Source: Prevotella sp. (GTDB lineage: Bacteria; Bacteroidota; Bacteroidia; Bacteroidales; Dysgonomonadaceae). Taken from it: a stretch of 64,000 nt of DNA. A model generated the notes under the pieces. The model was not told the DNA's origin, searched no databases, and saw only the letters and a list, made by a program, of their open reading frames with translations. Positions 1 to 7,652 of this stretch are shown here, one piece after another (within the stretch, counting starts at the first letter, position 1; each line of letters opens with the position of its first letter). The position numbers were made by a program, and so were the translations under genes. The stretch is taken from positions 1-64,000 of the forward strand of contig JAITVV010000092.1 of NCBI GenBank assembly GCA_031285625.1, in the 5' to 3' direction.

Positions 1-231
1 GGGGAATGGGGTAACTGGGGAGCCACCAAGGCAGGCAGGGTTATCGCTAACGGCGGCAGGCTGGTTATCCGGTCTAATGATTTGATACCTTGCTCCGAAG
101 CCACGAATATAGCCACGGCGCTGTCCAGCGTGTCTGTATATGTTCCCGACAACCTCGTGGCGGCATATAAGGCCGCGACTAACTGGAGCGCGATAGCAGG
201 AAATTTTAAACCTTTAACTCAATTAGGATAG
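1..231 (+). CDS. C-terminal part of a BspA-like/LRR-type protein at the end of an integrated element
   Basis: The first reading frame is open from the window edge to a TAG at 229-231 and gives 76 residues; the start lies outside the window. The final stretch (VYVPDNLVAAYKAATNWSAI) resembles the capping segment of BspA-type leucine-rich-repeat proteins, often found on Bacteroidota surface proteins and phage tail or fibre proteins. The base composition is clearly more GC-rich than the rest of the window, and an integrase plus tRNA lie just downstream, so a prophage or other mobile-element origin is inferred. The host ligand or tail role cannot be told from this fragment. Confidence 0.6.
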   Translation, partial: GEWGNWGATKAGRVIANGGRLVIRSNDLIPCSEATNIATALSSVSVYVPDNLVAAYKAATNWSAIAGNFKPLTQLG

Positions 232-232
232 T

Positions 233-484
233 ATGGAAGAAAAAGACATTAAACCTAAAGTGATTCATATAGATGATGAAGTACTTATTGAAACAGGAGA
301 ACCCGGCCTGCCTGCTCCCGAAGCAGGTAAGGCGTGGAAACGAAAATATGACGGGCTGGTGTTCTTCGGCGCGGTGTATCTGGGGAAACGATTTGTTTCG
401 TACACAGGGAAGCTGCTTAAAACGCCGGCGTATGAAACTCCGGAAGATTTCGAGTTGGTGGATGAACCGATAACAGAAACGTAA
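233..484 (+). CDS. Small hypothetical protein of the integrated element (83 aa)
   Basis: ATG begins one base after the stop of the upstream partial gene, so the two are almost certainly co-transcribed. The product is acidic and soluble, with no signal peptide or membrane segment and a central motif AWKRKYDGLVFFGAVYLGKR. Composition matches the GC-richer upstream fragment rather than the AT-rich chromosome. A strong hairpin with a T-run follows directly. Bacteroidota prophages often carry such a short gene after the last tail-fibre-like gene, but no family is recognised and no function is assigned. Confidence 0.65.
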   Translation: MEEKDIKPKVIHIDDEVLIETGEPGLPAPEAGKAWKRKYDGLVFFGAVYLGKRFVSYTGKLLKTPAYETPEDFELVDEPITET

Positions 485-490
485 GAAATG

Positions 491-522
491 GCAGGATAGT
501 GAAAAACTATCCTGCTTTTTTA
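491..522 (+). terminator. Rho-independent terminator after the small element gene
   Basis: GCAGGATAGT pairs with ACTATCCTGC (491-500 with 506-515) around a GAAAA loop and is followed by TTTTTT. It ends the plus-strand pair and overlaps the 3' end of the convergent integrase gene, so it may act on both strands. Confidence 0.85.
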
Positions 523-1698
523 TAAAAGTCCATTATGCTTAGTAATAATTGGATTTGCTGATTTTCGTTCCACTCTTGTATATTTATTGGTCATCTCTAT
601 ACTGGAGTGACGTGCCTGATCCCTCACAGTCAATATGTCATAACGTTCCAACATATCTGTTATCCCTGTATCTTTCAAAGAATAAAATTGGTAACGTTCA
701 GGAAATTTCAAATCTTTGCGAACATGATATGACCAGAAGTCAGTAAATTGCTTCTCGTGTTTTCTATTCTCTCCCGGTTGAAAATTACCAGAGAACAAGT
801 AAAAGTCATTAGGATAGTTGAAGACTTTTAAGTCAATCATCAAATGTATTATTTTCTCCGGAAGAGTCACAATCTCACTTCCTCCGTTTTTTGATATATC
901 AGCAGGAATAAATAGTGTTTGTTTTTGCAGATTGAAATGTTTTAATTGTATATAACTCATTTCTTTACGTCTAACAAAACAGTAATGAAGAATGTAGCAA
1001 GCCAACAGATAATGCTTATTTTTATGCGACAAATAATCGCACAAACGTACAATATCCTTCTCTTCGATAACAGATCTCTTCTTCTTGACATGTTTAGTGC
1101 TTATTGCATTAATTCCGTTAGACGGCTTAACTTTCATGTACTGTTTATCAACAAGAAACTGACTGAAATTACTGGTAAAAAGCAAATAATTATTTCTGGT
1201 TATAACAGAACGCTTGAGATCTTCATATACATAATCAAGAAACTCAGTTATAAATTCCCGATCGAACTGATAAATATAAAATATGGGAATTTTACGCTTG
1301 GCATTCCATTTCTCAATATTTTGTAGCTGCGATTTATAAGACCGATGTGTATCCTCTCTAAGTACTCCATCATTCAGCAACTTCTGGATATATTTTCTGT
1401 AATGTTCACAGGTTTCGGCAAAGGTTTTATAGGCCTTTTCATTTTCCGCTTCAATCCATGGATTCCAACCTTTCTCTAATTTTACAATAAGGCGTCTTAT
1501 TAGTCCATCAGCATACTGTCTGCGTCCACCAATCTTTTTTATATGATTTAATTTGATTTTTTTTCTACGCATAGATTTACTTGCCGGATCGAAAGCATTG
1601 AAACCGACATACCATTCCTTACCTGTATAAAGTTTAGGGTAAGAGAAAGCTTTAATCTCTTCTATTGCGTTGTTTTCCGAATTTTGATGTAAGTCCAT
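520..1698 (-). CDS. Tyrosine-type site-specific integrase
   Basis: A 392-residue tyrosine recombinase with an N-terminal SAM-like, Arm/core-binding region (about 85-200) and a C-terminal catalytic domain. Visible catalytic residues are R243 in the box I RxxE motif, H364 (ARHSS) and the nucleophile Y373 (NKYTR). The usual box II HxxR is replaced by Y339-S-L-K342, a variant I believe occurs in Bacteroidota phage and ICE integrases. The gene lies about 140 bp from the 3' end of an initiator tRNA gene on the same strand, the classic arrangement for integration into a tRNA 3' end. It presumably integrates and excises the element that runs off the left edge of the window. Confidence 0.93.
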   Translation of the reverse strand: MDLHQNSENNAIEEIKAFSYPKLYTGKEWYVGFNAFDPASKSMRRKKIKLNHIKKIGGRRQYADGLIRRLIVKLEKGWNPWIEAENEKAYKTFAETCEHYRKYIQKLLNDGVLREDTHRSYKSQLQNIEKWNAKRKIPIFYIYQFDREFITEFLDYVYEDLKRSVITRNNYLLFTSNFSQFLVDKQYMKVKPSNGINAISTKHVKKKRSVIEEKDIVRLCDYLSHKNKHYLLACYILHYCFVRRKEMSYIQLKHFNLQKQTLFIPADISKNGGSEIVTLPEKIIHLMIDLKVFNYPNDFYLFSGNFQPGENRKHEKQFTDFWSYHVRKDLKFPERYQFYSLKDTGITDMLERYDILTVRDQARHSSIEMTNKYTRVERKSANPIITKHNGLL

Positions 1699-1800
1699 TT
1701 TTTTTTACTCCTTTTGATTTTATTCTCAAAAAGCGTAAAAATGGTAAAGCGATTTTTTTTGTGTGTCCCGATTCTGTCCCGGCACTATCGCCTAAAATGG

Positions 1801-1829
1801 CGAAAGTCCTTTTTGGTAAAGGACTTTCG
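1801..1829 (-). terminator. Hairpin downstream of the tRNA gene
   Basis: CGAAAGTCC and GGACTTTCG form a perfect 9-bp stem separated by 11 bases. It sits just 3' of the tRNA on the minus strand and likely ends its transcript, although the T-run on that strand is weak. A second small stem (CGCC/GGCG, 1789-1802) abuts it. Confidence 0.6.
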
Positions 1830-1839
1830 CTGATCTCAG

Positions 1840-1911
1840 TTGCGGAGACCGGATTCGAACCGATGACCTCCAGGTTATGAGCCTGGCGAGCTACCACTGC
1901 TCCACCCCGCG
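1840..1911 (-). tRNA. Initiator tRNA-fMet (anticodon CAU)
   Basis: The minus strand folds into a 72-nt cloverleaf. It has acceptor stem CGCGGGG, D stem GAGC/GCTC, anticodon loop CTCATAA and T loop TTCGAAT, with no encoded CCA. Initiator hallmarks are the unpaired C1 x A72 position and A11-U24 in the D stem. The anticodon stem is CCAGG/CCUGG, so position 29-41 is A-U instead of the third G-C pair normally seen in initiators. The 3' end points at the integrase gene, so this gene is the probable attachment site of the mobile element; the 3' part of the gene would be the crossover region. Confidence 0.93.
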
Positions 1912-2036
1912 ATATTGTGAGTGCAAAAGTATGGAAATAATTATAACAAACCAAATAAAACAACGGAAATAAAATAAATATCTTCTATACTCGCATACTA
2001 TTTATTGACTATAAGTATCTTAGACTTGAATATTTT

Positions 2037-3536
2037 TTACCAAGTGTAAGTCAAACCAAAACGAAGCATTTCGTTATAATTGAAAAATTTGAATTTAGGA
2101 TCCCTATTTTCAGGTAAAAGGGAATCGTCATATTTAATATATAGATATACTGTGGTAGATAAATATCTGTTTAATGCGAAATTCATTGAATTTTCGCACT
2201 CAATATATACCTTCTCATAATTAGTAAAATATTTGATACGTGACGTGAAGTTAGTATACCTGTTTCGGCTATACGATAAATTTACATTAAAGGTAGAACC
2301 ATATTCGGTTATAGCTTTATGCCCTTCTTTTATGCCAAATTGATTTCTATCCACTCTCTGATATCCTACATACTTATAATTAAGGGACAGTACAGATAAA
2401 TCGGCAGCCACATTGAATTTTCGATATTTATCAACCTTTGATATATTTTCGGTATTATAACGCATACCGACCCCAAGATTCAATTCGAAAGGTGAAAGAA
2501 TAGCTCTTTGTACAACGTCCGGTTCATCAACCTTTTTCTTTGTAAAAAGAGGGGTTCTCATCTCCAGATTGGTAGAATATGACCATTTCTTGAAGGCTTC
2601 TATACTGAATGTACTATAAGTTCTGAAATAATCATCAATAATATTTATTTTGCTCATTTCCTTATCCTCCTCCTTGCGGGAGCCTGTCATCTGCTGAAGG
2701 TTCAAACGCCATTCAAACAAGTTGTTAAAGGATATTTTTTTCTTTTTATAGTTCGCATTAACTAAGTGATTGCTATAGAGATTAAAATTATTATCACTAC
2801 CCCATTTTTCAGAAAAACTATTTTGCGACACTTGCAATTCATGCTTGCCATTAATGATCCAATATACAGGCTTAATCTGTATCTTCTCTACCTCAGGCAT
2901 ACTAATACCTATCGGATCATCTGTGGTCAATAGTTCTTTGAATATATTTCTTTTCTCCACAAAGTTTTCTGTAGGTGTAGGCGCATCCTTAAAGTCAAAT
3001 ACATTTAACTTTATCTTTAAAGGATTATTCATATAATATACTCTTCTAGACTCATCGATCTGTCCGGTACGGGCAAGCTGAGGGGCAAATGTACTGTCTG
3101 CCGGAATTAAATGGAAATCCGGAGCAATATCATTACTCTTGCTTTTAGATAAGAAATTTATATCGGAAGGCAATATTTTACCATCAAATATCACAGGAAG
3201 AAAAACAGGATCGATAATAACAGTATCCCTAAAGCTAGTTCGTTCATCGAATGGAGCCCAATTATTTTGTAATACGATCAATCCTTTTTTATTGCGTTGC
3301 AATTGCAAATTAGCATCATTAAGCTTATTTGCAAAAGCTGTATCTATCCTAACCGGAGCAGAGAAACCCGTAGTATTATTCCTATCTGATATTTTCTTCA
3401 ATTGCCTGTCAATATTTGTAATATTGTTCAATATACTATCCTTTCTTTGTCTTGCATAGCCGATGTTTTGGGCATTCAAGGATGCAAATACAAACAAAAA
3501 TAGAATAAGGACAAGGAAGAACTTATTTAGTCTCAT
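2037..3536 (-). CDS. Outer-membrane beta-barrel protein, DUF3078-like
   Basis: Product of 499 residues with a signal peptide at the start (hydrophobic LVLILFLFVFA, then SLNAQ). After a variable N-terminal half, the C-terminal half (about 235-499) has alternating strands and ends in an aromatic residue (FGLTYTW), typical of outer-membrane barrels. The block around QVSQNSFSEKWGSDNN and the later LSPFELNLGVGMRY segment resemble DUF3078 proteins of Bacteroidota. ATG at 3536 is preferred over a GTG one codon upstream. It is monocistronic by spacing. The function of DUF3078 barrels is not established, and the family call is from memory of the motif pattern. Confidence 0.7.
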   Translation of the reverse strand: MRLNKFFLVLILFLFVFASLNAQNIGYARQRKDSILNNITNIDRQLKKISDRNNTTGFSAPVRIDTAFANKLNDANLQLQRNKKGLIVLQNNWAPFDERTSFRDTVIIDPVFLPVIFDGKILPSDINFLSKSKSNDIAPDFHLIPADSTFAPQLARTGQIDESRRVYYMNNPLKIKLNVFDFKDAPTPTENFVEKRNIFKELLTTDDPIGISMPEVEKIQIKPVYWIINGKHELQVSQNSFSEKWGSDNNFNLYSNHLVNANYKKKKISFNNLFEWRLNLQQMTGSRKEEDKEMSKINIIDDYFRTYSTFSIEAFKKWSYSTNLEMRTPLFTKKKVDEPDVVQRAILSPFELNLGVGMRYNTENISKVDKYRKFNVAADLSVLSLNYKYVGYQRVDRNQFGIKEGHKAITEYGSTFNVNLSYSRNRYTNFTSRIKYFTNYEKVYIECENSMNFALNRYLSTTVYLYIKYDDSLLPENRDPKFKFFNYNEMLRFGLTYTW

Positions 3537-3594
3537 CACACTTATCTTTTTCAGAAAAAGTTCCCTTTTTATCGTTTATTTTTATATTAAACTG

Positions 3595-3602
3595 CAAATT
3601 TA
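3595..3602 (-). promoter_or_regulatory. Candidate -7 box for the outer-membrane protein gene
   Basis: The minus strand reads TAAATTTG, matching the Bacteroidota -7 consensus TAnnTTTG, about 60 bases before the start codon. No clear -33 TTG was found at the expected distance. Confidence 0.45.
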
Positions 3603-3699
3603 GCAATTTATTCTTAGATTTTATTTCTATTTAATAAAGGATATAATAAAAAATCTATTTATATCAAATTATTAGTTAATTAGTTAACGATTATAAACA

Positions 3700-3726
3700 A
3701 AGGGTTCAGAGCAATCCAAACCCTTC
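3700..3726 (-). terminator. Terminator after the collagen-like lipoprotein gene
   Basis: On the minus strand AAGGGTT and AACCCTT pair around a partly paired interior and are followed by a T-rich tail. It lies about 20 bases after the lipoprotein stop codon. Confidence 0.65.
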
Positions 3727-3747
3727 TTCTAAACACTAAACTTATTA

Positions 3748-4260
3748 TTACCACATCAAAACTATATGAAATATTTTCGCCTTATCAGGACGTAATTGAG
3801 TATTGAAGTCCGAATATGTAAGGTAGAATCCCACACCTCCGGGATAAAAATCAAAATCGGCTGTCTCTGTCCACAGAAATTCTCCTTTATCATCTTCTCC
3901 ACCCATATGCAGCACATATGGTAATCCGTTCTTCACCCCGCTAACGTTTTCGATATATCCGATGACTGCACCTTCTTTATATATAAACTCGCTCAGATTA
4001 CTCAACGGCTTATCTACAAAGAAGTAAGAATTTAAATCTCCAGCTTTCCCTACTAGCTCCCACTCATTAGGTTGTATAGTAAACGATGTCACATACCAGT
4101 TGGTACCATTTTCGCCATCTTTACCATCCAGACCGTTTTGTCCATCTTGGCCATTCATCCCATTTTGCCCATCATGCCCGGAAGGGCCCATTGGTCCGGT
4201 TGGACCTTCACATGCTATGAATGTCACAGCAACTAAAACTAATAGTAATAACTTTTTCAT
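3748..4260 (-). CDS. Collagen-like repeat lipoprotein
   Basis: A 170-residue lipoprotein. A signal peptide runs into Cys17 (TFIAC), followed at once by 12 uninterrupted Gly-X-Y triplets (residues 19-54: GPT GPM GPS, then GHD, GQN, GMN and similar). A C-terminal domain of about 115 residues without a recognised family ends in IVLMW. Gly-X-Y runs form collagen-like triple helices in bacterial surface proteins and act as stalks; here the short run would lift the C-terminal domain away from the membrane. It follows the repeat-rich lipoprotein gene by about 30 bp on the same strand, so the two are likely one transcript. Surface exposure and trimerisation are inferred. Confidence 0.8.
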   Translation of the reverse strand: MKKLLLLVLVAVTFIACEGPTGPMGPSGHDGQNGMNGQDGQNGLDGKDGENGTNWYVTSFTIQPNEWELVGKAGDLNSYFFVDKPLSNLSEFIYKEGAVIGYIENVSGVKNGLPYVLHMGGEDDKGEFLWTETADFDFYPGGVGFYLTYSDFNTQLRPDKAKIFHIVLMW

Positions 4261-4292
4261 AATTATATAATTTAATAATTCAGTTTTATATT

Positions 4293-5567
4293 TTAACGTC
4301 GGCCTCCTTGCCTTGTACTTTCTGCTTCACGTCTACTACGCTCCTGCTGTTCTTGTTGCTCCCTTTGTCTGCGACTTTCAGCTTCTCGACGTTCTCGTTC
4401 CTGTCTCTCTTGAGTTTCACGCTGCCTACGGCTTTCTGCTTCACGTCGTTCCTGTTCCTGTCGTTCCTGTTGCTCTCTTTGTCTGCGACTTTCAGCCTCC
4501 CTACGTTCTTGTTCTTGCCTTTCCTGAGCTTCACGTTGTCTACGGTTCTCAGCCTCGCGTCTTTCCTGATCTTGTCGTTCCTGTTGTTCTCTTTGTCTGC
4601 GACTTTCAGTCTCCCTGCGTTCTTGTTCTTGCCTTTCCTGAACCTCACGTTGTCTACGGTTTTCAGCCTCGCGTTTTTCCTGATCTTGTCGTTCCTGCTC
4701 TTCTCTTTGCCTACGGCTTTCTGCATCACGTCGCTCCTGTTCTTGCCTTTCCTGTTGCTCTTTCAGTCTGTGGTTTTCAGTTTCCTGTATTTCGCGTTGT
4801 CTACGACTCTCAACATCACGCTGCTCTTGCGCTTCACGCTGTCTACGGCTTTCTGCCTCGCGCCGTTCGCGTTCATTAGCCAGTTCCGGTTGTTTTTCAG
4901 TCTGCCGGCGAGTATCCGTTACCCGACGCTCCCTATCACCAGACTCAGGCAATGGTCTTAATGATGGTTCAGGCCTCATAGATGTCCCAGGTTGTGGTCT
5001 CTGAGGTGGCCTTGTACCTTCGGGAGACTCCGGTCTCCCGGGATTTGGTCGTGGCTTAGACGGTCTTGGCCTATTTGGTTTATGTCCCCATACAGGAGGA
5101 ATTATATTATAGTCCGGATATGAATCCGGATATGAATAAAAATCAGAATAAAAAAAATCAGAAAAATAATTATCTGTATAAAGCGGATAATCATTATAGT
5201 AATTGTTCTCTATCGGATAGTCATCATAATATTCAGTATAATAATAACTATTATCATTATAATAAGACATTTCGTTCAAAGAACTATATTCATGTGGATA
5301 ATCATATTCAGGGGAATATAAATGACTACCGTTGCCTATTGAGTCATGCTTATACTCATTAATGATGCCAGCCGAATGGCTATTTAATTTTTTACTACTT
5401 AAATGCTTTTTTAAATAAATTGTATCATCCGATTTCAACAGCTTACTTGTTGTATCTGTTTGAACTTGTCTTACCAGACTATCTGCCGTGGTGCTAATCT
5501 CTTTTTTGCAACCAAATTGTACCAAAAGGGGAACAATAATAGTGGATAAAATTATAATTCGTTTCAT
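4293..5567 (-). CDS. Lipoprotein with Tyr-rich, Pro-rich and Glu/Arg/Gln tandem-repeat regions
   Basis: Product of 424 residues. A lipoprotein signal ends at Cys20 (VQFGC). Residues about 85-155 are very Tyr/Asp/Ser-rich, about 156-205 Pro/Arg-rich, and about 233-418 highly charged. From residue 279 to the end the motif RREAESRRQREQQERQEQE recurs every 19 residues (eight units), which should form a long continuous helix or coiled coil. The closing residues are STRQGGRR. No catalytic domain is visible. The layout suggests an envelope-anchored spacer or scaffold, perhaps binding peptidoglycan or nucleic acid through its basic face, but that is inference. The copy number of the repeats may vary between strains. 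Confidence 0.8.
   Translation of the reverse strand: MKRIIILSTIIVPLLVQFGCKKEISTTADSLVRQVQTDTTSKLLKSDDTIYLKKHLSSKKLNSHSAGIINEYKHDSIGNGSHLYSPEYDYPHEYSSLNEMSYYNDNSYYYTEYYDDYPIENNYYNDYPLYTDNYFSDFFYSDFYSYPDSYPDYNIIPPVWGHKPNRPRPSKPRPNPGRPESPEGTRPPQRPQPGTSMRPEPSLRPLPESGDRERRVTDTRRQTEKQPELANERERREAESRRQREAQEQRDVESRRQREIQETENHRLKEQQERQEQERRDAESRRQREEQERQDQEKREAENRRQREVQERQEQERRETESRRQREQQERQDQERREAENRRQREAQERQEQERREAESRRQREQQERQEQERREAESRRQRETQERQERERREAESRRQREQQEQQERSRREAESTRQGGRR
4314..4733. repeat. 57-bp tandem repeats (eight units) inside the charged lipoprotein gene
   Basis: The encoded RREAES motif starts at residues 279, 298, 317, 336, 355, 374, 393 and 412, an exact 19-residue (57-bp) period. 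Neighbouring units alternate between AES and AEN variants, hinting at a 114-bp higher-order unit and past duplication. The repeats lack stop codons in several frames, which creates long false ORFs on both strands. Confidence 0.9.
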
Positions 5568-6025
5568 GATAGTAGATATTAGTTTATATTAAGACAAGTA
5601 TGTCGTCTTTTTCTTTTAGTCTGTATCTCTCATTCCATAGTGTATAAACATTGATTTATAATTTTTAGACTTAAAACCGTAAAATTGGTTTAACTAATCA
5701 AAAATTATTTGTCATATTTATTTCATATTTGTTCAATAAATTTCAATTTAGTATTATCTACTACAACTTCCATTTATTATCAATAAAATAAATATGGAAG
5801 CTATAAAGATTAACTTTGCTCCCATTCTATCGATAAAATAGATAATTTCTACAACAACCTCACCTCTTAGCATCACAACTTCTACTTTTTGCCAAACAAA
5901 TGTTATTTGAAGTGTAAAAAATGTTAAACAACATATTTTTGTCGGAAACAATTCATACTTATTATATGTACACTTATTATATTTGCAGCCAAATTAAAAT
6001 AAAATAGAAATTAAAGTAATTTTAA
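5568..6025. other. Intergenic region between lipoprotein and efflux operons
   Basis: About 460 bp of very AT-rich sequence between divergently transcribed genes, so it should hold both promoters. A candidate -7 box for the plus-strand operon lies at 5978-5985. A short minus-strand ORF here (5754-5951) has no recognisable features and is not accepted. A weak AAACC/GGTTT hairpin is visible near 5675. Confidence 0.6.
5978..5985 (+). promoter_or_regulatory. Candidate -7 box of the MarR-efflux operon
   Basis: TATATTTG matches TAnnTTTG, 40 bases upstream of the MarR start codon. A MarR autoregulatory operator would be expected to overlap it, but no clear palindrome was identified. Confidence 0.5.
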
Positions 6026-6493
6026 ATGGATGGAAATTGTAGCAAGTTAGGAAACCCAAACGAAGATGTTGGGTATTTGATCTGGAGAGTTTCCAAGTAT
6101 TGGCAAAGAGGAAAGCATAAATTATTAGATGAATTTGGTCTTACAGGCTCACAACTAGAACTACTGGGAGCTATTTATCAAATGTCGAAACGTGAGATAG
6201 AAGCCACTCAGATAATTTTATCTCAGGAGACTGATATTGACCCTATGACAACCTCAACAATACTGAGAAATCTACAGAAAAAAGGATTGATCAGCCGGCG
6301 TGAGAGCACAACGGATACCAGAGCCCGCATTGTAGAGGTTACAGAAGCAGGAACTGAACTTTTTGAAAAAGCAATTATAAAAGTCAAAGAAGGTCAGAAC
6401 ATGTTATTTGAGAATATTGATAAAGAATCATTAAAAATTCAGTTGCAGGTTCTTTTAAAAGAAATGGACAGGTTAAATAAAATAAACAATTAA
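6026..6493 (+). CDS. MarR-family transcriptional regulator
   Basis: A 155-residue winged-helix regulator. The HTH spans about residues 45-95, with recognition helix DPMTTSTILRNLQKKGLI, followed by the wing with the family-typical TDTRAR (DxR) element. Helical dimerisation segments lie at both ends. It is the first gene of a four-gene run, 12 bp before the RND adaptor gene. By analogy with MarR/MexR-type systems it probably represses this operon and releases DNA when it binds a small ligand or is modified. The ligand is unknown. Start chosen at the first ATG, directly downstream of a -7 box. Confidence 0.92.
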   Translation: MDGNCSKLGNPNEDVGYLIWRVSKYWQRGKHKLLDEFGLTGSQLELLGAIYQMSKREIEATQIILSQETDIDPMTTSTILRNLQKKGLISRRESTTDTRARIVEVTEAGTELFEKAIIKVKEGQNMLFENIDKESLKIQLQVLLKEMDRLNKINN

Positions 6494-6505
6494 TAAATAT
6501 TAGGT

Positions 6506-7618
6506 ATGAAAGTTAAGAAGATTGTTTTTGGAGCAACAGCACTTTTGGTTATGTCATCTTGCGGTGGTGGCTCTACCCCAACAGGGCAAGAAACAGAACG
6601 ACAAGAATACAAAACGACAGTATTAAGCGAGGAAAGCGTAGAGTTAGAAACTGTTTATCCTGTAACAATTAAAGGACAGGAAGATATTGAAATAAGACCT
6701 CGCATAGATGGATTTATAGATGCTATACATGTAGATGAAGGATCTGTAGTAAGAAAAGGACAGCCTTTGTTTAAAATCAACTCTCCGGCATCAGTTCAGG
6801 CTTTGGCAACAGCGCAGGCTGCAGAAGCCAGTGCACAGGCCCAAGTACAAACTGCAGAGCTAAATGTGGAAAGGTTTAAACCATTGGCAGCGCAAGGTAT
6901 TGTCAGCCAGGTACAACTAGACACATACCAGAATGCGTTACGTTCATCACAGGCAACACTAAACCAAGCTAAAGCTCAAGTGGCAAACGCTCAGGCTCAA
7001 ATTGGCTGGACAAATGTATTAAGCCCCGTAGACGGAGTGGTTGGAACAATCAATTATCGTCAAGGTAGTTTGGTAAATAACGGTAATGTATTAACTACAG
7101 TATCAAGTACAGGAAATGTTTTTGCTTATTTCTCTCTTAATGAGAAAGAACTTGTTACTTTACTGGCTGATCTACCTGGTAAGACTCAAGCTGAAAAAAT
7201 AAATAATCTGCCTGATGTTACATTAAAAATGGCTGATGGAACGATTTATCCGGAGAAAGGTAAGATAAAAACCATATCAGGGCAGGTAAATGTATCTACC
7301 GGTACTGCAAACTTCAGAGCTGAATTTACAAATCCGCATGGTATTTTACGAAGTGGCTTCAGTGGGAATATATCTATCCCTAAACATATGGATAAAGCCA
7401 TTGTAATCCCTCAGGCAGCCACATTTACTAAACAGAATAAATATCTGACTTATAAAGTAGTAAATGATTCTATAGCTGTACAAACACTTATTGATGTTAC
7501 AGCTACACCTGATGGTAAAAGTTATGTAGTAACAAGTGGTCTTTCAGCAAATGACCGGATTGTAACAGATGGTATTGCCACACTAACAGACAGTACTAAG
7601 ATTATAGTAAAAAAGTAA
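6506..7618 (+). CDS. RND efflux periplasmic adaptor lipoprotein (AcrA/MexA type)
   Basis: A 370-residue membrane-fusion protein. The lipoprotein signal ends at Cys19 (VMSSC), anchoring it in the inner membrane. Visible domains in order are the first half of the lipoyl/barrel-sandwich (EIRPRIDGFIDAIHVDEGSVVRKGQPLFKI), an Ala/Gln-rich alpha-hairpin (about 90-160), the second half (LSPVDGVVGTINYRQG), a beta-barrel domain and a membrane-proximal domain. It couples the inner-membrane pump encoded next to the outer-membrane channel encoded after it. Length and order match AcrA homologues. The substrate range (antibiotics, bile, dyes) cannot be told from sequence. Confidence 0.95.
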   Translation: MKVKKIVFGATALLVMSSCGGGSTPTGQETERQEYKTTVLSEESVELETVYPVTIKGQEDIEIRPRIDGFIDAIHVDEGSVVRKGQPLFKINSPASVQALATAQAAEASAQAQVQTAELNVERFKPLAAQGIVSQVQLDTYQNALRSSQATLNQAKAQVANAQAQIGWTNVLSPVDGVVGTINYRQGSLVNNGNVLTTVSSTGNVFAYFSLNEKELVTLLADLPGKTQAEKINNLPDVTLKMADGTIYPEKGKIKTISGQVNVSTGTANFRAEFTNPHGILRSGFSGNISIPKHMDKAIVIPQAATFTKQNKYLTYKVVNDSIAVQTLIDVTATPDGKSYVVTSGLSANDRIVTDGIATLTDSTKIIVKK

Positions 7619-7652
7619 GATAATTTATCTAATAAATTAAAATAAAGAAATA

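Noticed and set aside
1652-1963. Minus-strand ORF of about 100 residues covering the tRNA gene
   Set aside because: It runs straight through the tRNA and its terminator hairpin, so the coding reading is chance.
4314-4733. Possible CRISPR-like array of regular repeats
   Set aside because: The repeats are contiguous with no unique spacers and are coding units of a protein.
4286-4961. Several long overlapping ORFs on both strands within the charged-repeat lipoprotein gene (4286-4729 minus, 4308-4961 plus, 4313-4879 plus)
   Set aside because: They are frame shadows of the 57-bp tandem repeats, which contain few stop codons in any frame. Only the 4293-5567 frame has a lipoprotein signal and a sensible composition.
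5066-5362. Plus-strand ORF rich in Asn, Tyr and Lys
   Set aside because: It is the antisense shadow of the Tyr/Asp-rich part of the lipoprotein gene.
5754-5951. Minus-strand 65-residue ORF upstream of the MarR gene
   Set aside because: No recognised family, and it lies in the AT-rich promoter region between divergent genes; the hydrophobic stretch is a product of AT-rich codons.
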